DNA from: Dimorphilus gyrociliatus
Taxonomy: Eukaryota; Annelida; Polychaeta; Dinophilidae
Assembly (NCBI GenBank): GCA_904063045.1
Contig: CAJFCJ010000038.1
Location: 100,315 to 164,314 of the forward strand
Direction: 5' to 3'
DNA length: 64,000 nucleotides
Under the pieces are notes generated by a model. It had not been told where the DNA came from. It searched no databases and saw only the letters and a program-made list of their open reading frames with translations. A program made the translations under genes and the position numbers. Below are positions 21,840 to 35,600 of this stretch, piece after piece; position 1 is the stretch's first letter, and the number at the start of each line of letters is the position of its first letter.

Positions 21840-24800
21840 ATGATCAATTCAGCATTACTTCTTCGCCGAGTATGTGTCTCTGTGATAATATTCGTTGCAG
21901 TTATCGGAGGAATTAATGGTAGAATAGAATGGAATATACATATCGAATATATATATAATTATATATATCTACCTCTATCTTTCAATAATAGGTAATACTT
22001 GCGAAAATGATTTTGTGGTCTTTCGCAAAGCTTGCTATTCCCTCGTAACCACTGAGGCGTCTGTATACCTTACAACAAATTCAAGTAATGTTGAGGAAAA
22101 ATTGGGAGGAATGAAAGTTCAAGTTACATCGTCTTTATTAAATTCTCTTTTGAAATGGATTCGAACGGATAATTCTATCATTTTATTGAGCATTGAAAGA
22201 AAGAATTTTACTTCAAATTGGACGGATGATTTTGAATGGTTCAATGGAGAAAAGTTGAAATTTCATGATTTTGATATTCCTAATATAAGTTTTTCAGAAA
22301 ATGCCTCTTATGTATTTCTGGAAAATAATTCGTGGGTTTTAAAACCGGAAATACCCGCAACATTCCAAACATTCGTAACAACTGGATTATGTAATAAATA
22401 TTACATAAATAGAATAAAAATCTATGAATGTGCGTGTTTTCTTTAATCGTTGTTCCTTTCTTTCTCCAACAGCTAGCAACCCTAACAATTGCAGTACAAT
22501 TTGGAGTAAAGTTGTAGGACACAAGTTTGCCAGTCCAGGCTCTGCAGAAGACATATCTTTTATAAATTGCCTCCGGGTAATGTATTTAATAATTACTATT
22601 CGTAGCTTGTAAATAATTGATAAAACATTGATTTTTTCCATCTTCCTCTCATCGTTGTATTATCACTCAAAAAGAGCTGTCACGAAAATCCCGATTCATG
22701 CAAAAGTGTTATGTATATAAATGGGGATTGCTTCAAATCCAAGATTTTTGTCACTGCTCACGTCGACTCTGCTGAGTTATTGGACGATGAAGCGTCAATT
22801 ATATACCAATACGAATGCGAAAATCACCAAATCGAAATCTGTACAGACGAGAATATTATTCATTCGAAAAATTATCCAGATAATTATTTCGCATCGTCAT
22901 CTTTCTATCCAAATTATGAGGCGTATAAAGGAAAGTTTTTTGATTGGGATAATCCATTCGTAACGCAAGCGTTTAAGGCTGGAGCGTCTGATACAAATAT
23001 TTGGTTTCAAATTCAATTAGAATCTCTCAAAGCTATGGATAAATATACAATAAAGGGTGGTGGTATGGCGGAAAAGCACTTTATAACATCACACTACGCT
23101 GCGTATAGCGCAGATTGCGTACATTTCATGTACTTGAACAATGTGGAATTGAGGAGATCAGTAAGTTTTGGTTGCATTAATTAATTAAGTAATTAATTGA
23201 TTGATTGATCGATTGATTGATTTTATTAAAAAAAAAAATAGCTGATTAGAGGACCATACAAATGGGATGAAGCGCGAGTAGTAAACTTTCATTACAGAGC
23301 AATAAAATGCTTTCGTATTATGCCAAAGAGTTGGGTTGGTTCACCAACGATGACAATTAAATTTGAAATCTGTAATGCAGACTTTGATAAACAGTGGAGT
23401 AAAATCTACTCTTTTACTTGTGTATAGGTATTAGCTGTCTTTTGTTTTTTTTCAGCAATAATTCCATTGGGTATGGGTGATGGCACTATAAACGATTACC
23501 AAATAACTGCTTCCGAGGTGTATAAAGGGGATAATTACACAGAATATTACGCAGTTCATCTTGCCAGAAAAGGAAGTCAGCGGAAGGATTTCAGTTTTCA
23601 AAAACCTTGTTGGTATATTAAAGACACTGATAGTTGGTTTCTGATAAGCCTGATTAAAAAATCTGTAATCGTTGCAATTGGCATGGAGCCGGTTGAAGAA
23701 TGCAATGGTATAATTGAAGACTTTTCAGTAATAGTTACCTCGTCGCTAAAGTCAATTAATGAGGAAGTAAATAGTCCATACATGACTTTTCTAAATGAGT
23801 CAAACATAATTTATGAGCTACCTAAGGCTCTTGTAGGATTATATATTTGTATTAAGCCTCATACTTGGGTAGGTGATGGAGGAATGGCTTTTGAAGTATA
23901 CGGATCCAGCGAATGTAAATATTTTTTATCATTGCGTAATGAGTGTATAACAACACTTTTCCATATATTCTATCTAGCTAAAGACTCTAAAGAGTTGATC
24001 CATACAAAATTGTCAAATTGCATACAATTATCTGCATCTTTTGACACATACCCCTTTTTAAATATATCAATGGGAATAATAGAACAGAAATTACAAGCAA
24101 TGACCTACATTGAATACAGTTCACATGTTGTTCTGACTGAAGTTAAAATTACGATAGAAGCTGGATATGATAAACCCGAGTACAGCATTAGCTTCTTAAG
24201 AGCGCCTAATGAATGGATGTTAATGAAATACAACACGGAGAATGTAAGTTCAACTGAAACAATTTTATATCTGCAACGGAAACAAGTCTTTAGAAAGTTT
24301 CGTATTGGATCGCTTAAAAGTTCAGTTGAAACTTTACCTGATTGCCTATTTGTTGAAGCGAAAGGTGAAGTAGTTGAATCGTGCCCACCAAGTACTGCGT
24401 ATTATGACAACCATTGCTACTATACGTTACCTGGAACTATTGCGGGAGTAGAAGGTTTATTAAAGGCTTGCGGAAAGTCTTTTGGGGAGGATATCGGTTT
24501 TCTTGCTCAAATGTCATCGGCTAAAGAAGCGTTATTTGCTAGTAATTTAATAAGAGACATGTAAGAAAGAAAGCATTTTCTTCTATTTCTATAAAATACT
24601 GTAATAATGTTTATTAATCACTTTCTATTCTACAGAAACAACATACCATATAATACAAGTATTATCGGTTATTATCGTAACGAATCGAATGAGGTGAATC
24701 CCTACTACCAATCACAAAATCCATCCTACAAATGGGAATGGTTGCATGGAGCAAATACAAACTTTTCATTCTGGACATACGATATTAAAGACATTCCAAC

Positions 24801-27800
24801 GGATAAATCATGTGCGATGTTAAATTCGTTCAATGATGGTAAATGGGAAACTACTGATTGTAACAAACATCATCAGTATCTCTGTAAATTTCAATATTCT
24901 CCTTGTACGTATTTCTAAAGACAGTATATCATGTATACATAAATATTTGTGAATAATTATTCTTCAGCTTCAACTGGTAAAAAAGTTCTTTGGGAATATC
25001 TGCCGGAAACTGCCTATGAGAGTTATATGGTGTTTGGTAGTTTTAAAGTAACATCAGTTACTGAATGTATGTATAGGAGTCTTCAACTAGGCGGTCCAGG
25101 ATTTTCTATAAGTTCCGACGGCCAGAATTGCAAAGTTCCTACGCAATATAATATTAAAGTTGATAAGGAATCCAATATTTGGTCGAGTTATATTTTTGAA
25201 GATAACTGTGAATATCCTTTAATTGGAGGAAGTGCTGGTTTAAGTTTGGATAATATTTCGGTAGAAGCAACTGTTCAAGCATCAGCTAATCTATCAAATT
25301 TAAGATTTACAAATGAATTGGATGAGGTTGTCACTGGGTTTTATCAAATACCCAACGATTATAGTACATTCATAACGGTAAATGACATTTCCAACATATG
25401 TTTTCCTTATAAAAAACAAATAAAAGAAAAACTTTTTCAGTTTGATTTTAAACAACAAATGAAAATAAACCGTTTAGCCATTCAAACATCCGGTGATCCG
25501 AATGTCGACTATATTGATTCGTTCTATTTGCATTATATACAGGAAGACAGCCTGTGGCAGACGGCCAGGGGTAAAAGAGGGGGAAAACTGGTAAAGAAAA
25601 TATTCGTATTTTATTACTTTGTATAGATGTATGTTTTTGTTTGTTTGCTTTTCAAGATATTCAAAGCAGCGGGAAAGAGTAATGAGGAAAAAGATGTTTT
25701 TATAAAACCACAACTATATCCTTACAAGCTGGCCTTTTCTTTGGCTAACTTTTCTGGATCTCCGTTATTGAAACTTGAATTCTACGGGTGTCAAAAAGTG
25801 CAATATTTGATTCCAAAAGAAGATGTTGGATCATTGAAAAGTGACAATTTTGCATTTAGAATATCACAACTAGCGGTTACCAGTTATAGGCCTGAAAATA
25901 ATTCAATTAATGATATTCATCACGGTTGTCAATCGATATACGGTAGCGGTGACGGTTCATTTTCAACTCAAAGTCTAACTACAGATGATTTTTGGATGTA
26001 TACATTACCGACGGACTTTTCTTTAGTGGGCATAAGTACAGAAGGACACTGTACCGAACATAATTTTCTTACATCATTGATAATAAAATATAAGCTGAGT
26101 AACAGTTTTGCAGATGTATTTTATCTTAAAGATGGAGAACAAACGAAAATTTTCGATATTCAAGAGCATAGCGGTAGATGGTACTTGGGTCTAGTGGAGC
26201 CATACCCTACAAGTTCCTCATTCGCTTTTCAATTAGCTAACAAACAAGCCAACAGATATGCGATAACAATGGAACTATACCTTCAGCAGAAAAATCTTGG
26301 GAGATTACGTCTTGGACCTTTTACTTCTTCTACTGTAACTTTTTCAAGCAGCACATCAACTTCCCGACACAAGATAAGTTGGATAGATTATTACTCACCT
26401 TGGGTTCATGCAGACGACGATACCAGTCCCTGGATAAGATACGATCTAACAAATTTATATTTAATACAGAGAGTGTTCTTAAGAGATTCAAGAACCTTTA
26501 GTACCAATGACTGTAAAAATTATCGCATACATATATGGCAATATAAAGGTGATAACAAGACAGAGATTGTAAGTGTTGAATAAAATCATTTTGTTATTTT
26601 TTCAATAAAAACATAAACAACAATTGCAGCCATTTACTTGCTCGAAATTTGATTCCTCCAGAAAAAAAGTCACATTTTTTCCACATTTATTGGTTAATGC
26701 AATACAATTCACATTTATAAATGACAGCATCTACTTGATACTTATGGTATACGGTATGAGAGCAGACCAATGCCCTCCAGGTGCAGTAAGAAATTTTGAT
26801 AAATGCTATACAATAACCGATGTTACTGATAATCGGACGAGAGCTGAAAATTTATGTAAAACTGGTTTCTCTTGGAATGGTCCAGGCTCGTTGATTATGC
26901 CTAAAACATCATTGGAAAGGAATTTCGCCAATATGCTTTTGTATTATAAAGGGTTTGTAGTATGTTTTATTTTGCATGTGTATTTTTCTCTCTGTCTCTC
27001 TATCTATCTATCTATCTCTATCTCTCTAACTAGGTTATCATTTTTAGATTTAAAAATGCTAAATATCACGTTGGCATGAAAAAAGTATCGGCTGGTAATT
27101 ACGTTTGGGACGATGGTGAGACTGTTGAAAATTACATTCCAAGAACGTACGACTATTCAATAAATAGTGATGATGGTTCCTGCGTTGTTGCGAGTCGATT
27201 TTTTAATGATGTAGATTGTTCGACGAAAGCTTACACAATATGCGAAACACCTGCACAGGGTACAAAACAAACAAACAAGTTTTTCTATATTTTTAAATAC
27301 TTTAGACATTGAGTAAAACTTTATTATTTATTATTTCAGTAGTGACAAGTTGCCATCAAGTTTGGTCGGTAAGAAGAGGAGAATCGACAAGACCACCTAG
27401 CTACTCTAGAGAGATGCACGATTTGCGAATGTGTTTAGGTCTTTGCAAAGACCCCATTTGTAAAGGAGTTTCTTATGTTCCAAGGTAATTATGATTGAAC
27501 GATTAATACAAATACAATTGATGGATTGATTTAAATTTAGGGAATATGGCTTGACGACGTGTCGCATTTTTAACTCTGCTACTCCGCACGAAGAATTGGT
27601 GGTCAATAGCGGTAGTTCAATTGTCCTCTTCGACTACTCGTGCCTTTCCGACGGTGTGCATAGATTGCTGCCAGAAGGAAATGAAACAGAATCAAATTTT
27701 GGCGTTACTAGTAAATTCTACAATGCTGTAACAAAGAATTATTATCTCGACTACTCATCGATGGGCAATGAAGGTGCAACTTGCCTAAAGGACTTACCTT

Positions 27801-29612
27801 GTTTTATACAAATTGAGTTTAAACAAACTTATGAATTTTTTGGCTTTGTAACGCACTCAACAATTGGGGAGGGAAATGATAGACACTATACAAAAAAAGC
27901 ATATGTTCAATACCAGACTGATAGGAATTTTCTTTGGAATTTTCATAAGAATGAAGCTTTAAATCAAGTAGTTGTAAGTATTGACGAAAAAAAAATTGTT
28001 CTATTGACATTCTCTCTCTCTCTCATACTCTATATTATTGTTTTAGGATTTCGTCATTCAAGATGAATTGAATTTTCACTCCTATCACGAGTTGTTACCT
28101 ACAAGGAAAGGTATTTCCTTTAGAATGGTAGCCGAAGAGTCTTTTAACAATGCCTCTCTCTCTCTTCAAATATATGGAAAAAAAGCAATCGCCAGTGGTA
28201 CTATTAAGAAATGCAGCTATAGAATTGGATTGGAGCATTCCAATGTAATACTAGATCACCAAATTTATACCAATTCAACTCATACAGATCCGACTACAAG
28301 TCTAAAAGATATTCGTTTAAATTCAAATCCAAGTAGTAAAGATTCTTTAGGATGTTGGGGTCCGTTGGTTAACAATAGCGCTTATGTAGAAATTGATTTG
28401 GGATATATTTTCAATGTCACTGGTTTAATCTCTCAATCCTGTTCAAAACTATCAAATTTTGTCTATAAATTCAGAATTTCTTATCGAGTAGACACAAGAG
28501 AGGAATGGTCAGAACAGGTGATATTTTCTCCTTTTTATCTTAGTTGTTTTTTATTCATTCTTCCATTTGCTTCTTCTTCAAAACAGACTTTAAGCATTTT
28601 TAAAAAGTACATACAAAATGCCGAATACCATTCATTTTTTGATGCTATAAGAGCCAGATACGTTAGGATACAACCGTTAGAGTATGACGTCAAAAATGCT
28701 TTTAGAATTGAACTGTTGGGTTGTATGGATCGTAAGTAAACAACAGAAGAGATGATTGGACAACAACAATAACAACTAAATAACAATGTTCTTATAACAG
28801 AGGCAGAAGTGATTCGAGGTCCTCCATTCAGTTTACTTCATCCCAAAGGTATTCGTGTCGATTCAAATATTATTGGAGAAGTAGTCGCTTGGGAAGAAAT
28901 TGATCATACAACGCCGCTAATATGTCCCAATCAAACCGATAAAGATCTCGTATTGTCTATAGATTTTAAAGAGATCTATACTATAACCGGATTTAGAGTT
29001 AGTACTGGTAAAGAGGGCGAAGTACGGTTCAATTTAGAATATACCTTTAAAGTTACGGAATGGAAGACTTTCAACGGAGGATTCGATCAAATTATAAATG
29101 TCCGTATACTACACATTTTCTATTTTCCTCTCTCTTTTTTCTATTGTTCTAATAACGTTACAGAGTACATCAAACATTCAAGATATTCATTTTGGACGTC
29201 CAATTATCCTCAGATATTTAAATTTGGTATTGAAGAATGATAATCAGTTTTGTTTCAAATTGACATTTAATGGAATGAGATCCGGACGTAAGTTGTTGAA
29301 CATTTTCATAAAAAATCCTAAAATCATTGTGTATATTGAAAATATTTATAAAAAAATAATATAGCGTGTCCATCCGGATTTGTTGAGTACGGATCGAGTT
29401 GTATTAACTTTCTTAATAGGCCTTCTTCAAAGGAAGGTGTACAGAAGGTTTGCGAAGGTGTCAACTGGTATGGAAAGAGCTCATTAGTTAGTCCAAAAAC
29501 TGACCAATTTTTCCACATGTTCTTGAGTTCATTATCATTTGGGTAAATAATTATATACAATAGAAGAACATTCACTTGTTCACTCTTTTACGCATTGCCT
29601 CCTCTCTCTGTC

Positions 29613-29651
<39 letters not shown>

Positions 29652-32600
29652 AAATGATTATGAATGTTTTAGGTTATCCTTTACACCATTTATTGGATTA
29701 AACGAAACGGCTTCAAAGTATTATTGGGATGACGGAAGTGTTATTCCGGACGACTACGAAATGGTATTTAAAAAACCCTTATCAATCAGTGGAGATTGTT
29801 TTGTATACAACGACGGCGCTTTGGATAAACGCGATTGTTCTCTAGAGAATGGTTTAGTGTGCGAGACAGAATCAGCTGGTAAAAACGATAAATTCTATTA
29901 GTAAACACTCTTTTTTCCTTGTAATATTTTTTAACTCTCCCCCTCAGCTAACGATACAACAATGCCACTTTACATGTGGACAGTAAGAAGACACGTTGCG
30001 CCTACCGACAGTCAGACATTTCAGAATTTTACAATCGTTGAGAACACTAATTACGATTGCTTAAAATTATGTGAAGAAGAGACTAGCTTCGAATGTTTAT
30101 CCTTTACTACTGATTTGGCGGCGAGTGAATGTAAAATCTACGCGGATAATACTCAAAATCCTCAATTCCAATTGAAAACTTCTCCAAATCTATTTTTTTT
30201 CGAAAAACTTACTCAAATTTCTTGCCCTCCACTTATACAATCGTCCGCCTTCGGTGTCATGTGGAACGTCTCTTCCGAACAATCGCCTACAACGTCCAAA
30301 CTTCAATTACCGTTCTATAAACGTTCGTCAACCTCCGGTCTCTATTGGCAAGCCGAAGCGTCCGATTCTCAACCGTGGTTGTTGGTCTATTTCAGCAGTG
30401 AGATTACCCTGACAGGCATCGTTCTACAAGGTAGTGGCCGGACTGACGAAGATAATTACATAACAGAATTTACAATTAAAAAATCGATGGATAATATTGA
30501 TTGGAAAGATATTGAACCAACAAGCGGAAATGGGAATATATTCAAAGGTCTTACCGATCCGTATTTCGCTAGAGTGTACTTGTTTACGAAAAGAATTAAA
30601 GCTAAATATTTGCGAATGGACATTATTTCCTTTAATGGAGATGCCGTTGTCAGATTTGAATTGTACGGATGTAACGAAATAGTAATGGACTGCTTTTTGG
30701 AAACAGAATCGAAATTAACTTCAATTTATCAATTTAATACGAAATGCTACAACAATTGGAATGTAATTGGCTACCAATATACATACGTCGATAGTGGAAA
30801 TCCACCTAAATGGACCAAATACGCGAATGGTTTAGGCAACGATAATGAATACGCTTTGGGCAATGACATATTAGCGAATATGACAGGTTTTAGGTCATAC
30901 TTCCTAAGAATTGATATGTGGTCTAAAGATGGCCAACATATTCACGCAGAATTTAAAAACATTCTCGTTTTATTTAAAATCACTCAATTTCTCCTAAACG
31001 TTCAAGAATTTCGCAGTGGAAAGGCAACTGATGGAAATTTTATTCAACCAATGAAATTCTACACAATTGATAAGGATAATAATCAGGGTTGCTCCGCAAA
31101 GCATAAAACTGGTTGGTGGTTTCCAGTGGATTCGTGTAATAGTTCTTCAGTTGTTAGAGGACATTCGGCATTTTGGTCGGTAAAGGAGACTGCTTTTAAT
31201 CCAGCGTCCTCTTTTCCAGTTGACAAGTACTTTATGAGGATGAAATCTTTCAACACTTGTATAATATTTTTAATAATTTTCTTTCAATTCCCTTTAAAGG
31301 CCTATTCTCCATCTATCATTTTTTTTTACAGTTGACGTTAGTAAAGGGAAAAAAGCTTATCAAAAGACGACAGAATTAGGAAATGTTGCCTCATTGGCGG
31401 TCGACGGCCTCTCCTTAACCAATGCGTTGAACGGTGAATGCGCAATGAACGAATTAACGTCAGATCCTTGGTGGGTTGTTTCTTTGGGTAAAATTTTCAC
31501 TATTGATTATATAGTGATATGGAATAGAAAAGACTGTTGCGGTAGGATGACTATAATTCAATTATATTGCCATATATGTATAATACATGTTTATTCATTC
31601 CTTAGAATCTGATTTAAGTGACTTTAAAGTGGGCGCAGCTAAAGAATTTGTCAATTTTACCTTCTCTGCAAGTAACTTTGAACTTTGTAAACATTATACG
31701 CAAACAGTTAAGTCTGGAGAGAGTGATTCGATCCTATGCGATAAGAGTTCTATTAACGGTTCGTTTATTGGCGTTTGGATGGAAGGAGCTAATAGGAGAT
31801 TGACGCTGTGCGAAGTAAAAATATATAGCAAAAATTCTGGTGAGAAGAGAATTAAGGGCAATTAGTATCTTTTATTATTATTGTTATTTATTCATCAGTC
31901 GGAAGAATAGGATATAAAGAATTGTGCGAATCAGACGATGATTGTATAGAGCCTCTTACAATATGCCTTCCAACAACGGACCCTTTTACCTTTGAGAATA
32001 TAGTGTACTCCTGCCTATGCGAAGAGGAAACAATAAGGGAAGATAACCAATGTAAACCTTGTAAGTAATAAAGAAACAATTCCGGTTTATCATTATTATC
32101 ATCATTGTCCTTGTCGTTGTTTGTCAGATGTCGATGTTGGTATTAAAAGTATGAAAAGACTAGATAAGAAATTGACAAGAGAAACGCTGGAATTGACAAC
32201 ATTCGAAATAGTGATAGAGAATCTACACGGAAAGGAAATAATACAAACATTGTTACCAATAGTTAACTTTAATATTTCATTATATTTAACGAATTCGGAT
32301 GAGAAAGTTTCGGAAACTTTTCAAATTCAATTACCTTTTGAAAGCATAGAAGAAAAATTGAACGGATCTTTGGCAATGAACAATTCCGTAGTATTGCCTC
32401 TTCAATTTAATTATTCGTTAAATATTAAAAATTGTAGCGATGTCAGTTACGTATGCGTTACAATAGATAGATCCGACTATAGATTGTATAAAGAAATTAA
32501 CGAGACAAACAACAAACTATGCTTAGCTGCGTCAGAGTTTGTCGAATGTCGTCCAGGTAAGAAAAAAAAATCATTCTCTAATGAATTATTAAAAATATAA

Positions 32601-35600
32601 AATACAACAACAACAACAACAGATTTGGATCTACTTTTGAAAAGATTGCATTGGACGTCTATGGAACCTGTTTATAGAGATTTACAATATAACCATTCAA
32701 TTGAATTGACTATTGAAAGTTTACCGATAAATTCATACGATATAATTCAACTCTACGGCGAGAGGATCAATTTTGATTTTGAATATATCGTCTCTAACCA
32801 GCAGCATCTATTTAACAGTACAAATCCAAAATGGACGTCTATTCTATTGAATATCGACGATAAACAAAAAGGCTTAGAATCTAGAAAAGAAGTGAAATTT
32901 CTGGCAAAAATTCTCGTAGAACTCGACAGAGCTGCTTGCGAGCAAACAACAACTATTCTATGCGTAAGGAGAAAGTTGTCATCCACCTCCAGTTTTCAAG
33001 AGCAAATCTCCCAAAATGATAATTTATGCATAGATATAAGCCTATTAAAAAATTGTACTCCAGGTGAAAAAAACTCACTAATATTTTTGTTTTTTTTTGT
33101 ATTATAACAGTATATACAGTATATATATATGAATTTTAACAACACAGATGTAGAGATAAAAAACACTCTAACCCTGCTCACATCTTCACTAATAAGAGGT
33201 TATAATCAGACCTTAAGCGGCATTATTCAATGGGAGAATATCGACAATAAGCACAGCATTGTTGAAATTCCAACTGGAAGGTTTAATTTCAACGTTACTC
33301 TAACTATTTCTGATAAAAATAAGAAGAACGATACGGCGGCAGAGTTGGATTTATTAATTTATTCTTTCGTCAATGATTCTAGTTTATTTATTGGTGAACA
33401 ATTAAAAGTCGATTTTAACGAGGAGATTTTAATACCGAGAGAATCTTGTTCTAATTATAAATTTCTATGCGTCGAACTAAGACCAGCGTTGGGATCTTCT
33501 TATTCCCTGTACAATCGTAACGATAACAACAACAACAACATTCATATTTCGTGCTTAAATCTAGAGAATATAGTTGAATGTGTTGGATTGAGAATATCTA
33601 ATTTAACGTTTAAAATAGAAGACAATAACCTTTTTGAGGGAAATAAGAATACATTTTCGGTAATATGGGATCTGGGAACGGATGTAAATTTCACCTTGAA
33701 CTACGGCGATAATGAGATATTCTTTTGGAATTGGTATAATTTTGGTCATATTCAATCTTATTCAAAGATTGAAAAACTCATCTATAATCATATCTATTTC
33801 AATTATAGTATTTATAATGTTACTTTAACCGCTTGGAATGAAGTTGATAAGGAAATAATTATTCTAACGAAAAAGGTTGAACCAATCCTCAAGGATTATT
33901 CAATCATTTCCAACCGTTACATTCCTGACGAACCTCCGTTAAGAGTTACATTCCTAGTTGACTATTTGAACGAGGCGAACTCGAATACGCAAGATATCTA
34001 CCTTTCCTGCTCCATTGATACTGGACACAACTTTACAGTTAATAAAAATGGTAGAATTCAATACGCAAAGCCATTTCTTATAGATTATTTGTATACAATT
34101 GACGTCATCGACGCCGAATCGTTGATAATTTGTAACAATACCATTTCCAACATAACCTACTCTAATCAATTTCTTCTTCAACAAAATGTTAGCGGATTAG
34201 AAATCGGCTACGACGTCGTTCTATGGCCTTCGTTTGTCAATGTATCATTAACGCTAACATTAGTGAATGGAAGCGATGTTGAATACGATATTTCGTACGG
34301 AAATGGTGTTATGGAAACGGTTAAAGTTCACCAATTGTACGCCAATCGTCAACCTTTCGTATGGAATTATTCATTTCCCGAAGATGGTAATTTCTTAACA
34401 ACGGCAATTGCGAGAAATAGATTTTTTAATACATCAGCTCAAGCTTCTAATTTGATTAAAATTCAACACGAAATTCAAGAGGTTGAATTAAAGGTCAACT
34501 ATTTCCCTCCAAGGAATATAACCATTCAACTTCGGGAAGTAAAGAATACGAAGATACCTACAAACGTAACTTGCTTCATTAATTATGGAGATAATAGTAC
34601 TGTTGAAAAATATGATTTTGTTGATTTATTGAATGGTATGTCGGTTAGTTATGTTTATAATAGAGCTTATAACGAAAGACGGAAGAGAAATTTAACAATT
34701 TCGGCCTACTGCCATAACAAACTCTCTCAAACTAATCTCTCTAGTAATCTTGTATTAGACGAAGAGATTAGGGGATTATCTATAGAAACGTCCAAAACTA
34801 TAATATCAACTTTTGAGTATTTTCTCATCAACATTTCAATTGAAACTGGAACAAAGATGAATGTTACATTCGACTACGCAAATGGTAATGTATTGAACTT
34901 TTACGAAGAAGGTCCCGGATTATTCATTACGTATAATTATACTTATAAAAATGATGGCGTCTACACTTTAAAGTTCAATCTGACAAACTCGGTAAACAGT
35001 ATGGAAATCTTACACGAACCAATTACAATTCAACATCGAATTCTAAACGCCTCCTTCTCGTTGGATTATATAGAGCCGAGAAATTTCACTGTATCTATTC
35101 AACAGTATTCTCCTTTACATATACCAACGAACGTCACTTGTATAACGGAAATAAAGAATTCGACGCTGGATCACGTTATATATCCCAATCTGGTGGAAGG
35201 ATTGTTAAGAAACTATAGCATTGAGAGAAGATTCAACGAGAGGAGATATAAGAATGTCAGCGTAACGAGTTTCTGTTCGAATTTAGTATCAAACGCTTCG
35301 TTTTCCCAATTTGTTATTCTAAGGGAGGAAGTTACAGATTTAAATTTTACATGCTCTACAAACGTAACAATTGTAAATCGTACAGTCAACTTTTTCGTAT
35401 CTACAAAAACTGGTGATGATTTAAAAGTTGAATTAGACTACGGTAATTCTCAACAGTATATATTCAACATTTCCAATTTCTATTCAACAACTATATACAA
35501 TTACTCTTATCCTCAAGTTGGCAATTTTACCCCTACTATTCGAATAAAGAATACTGTTAATGAACTATTTGAGGCGTTACCGTTACCTACAATTACTCAA

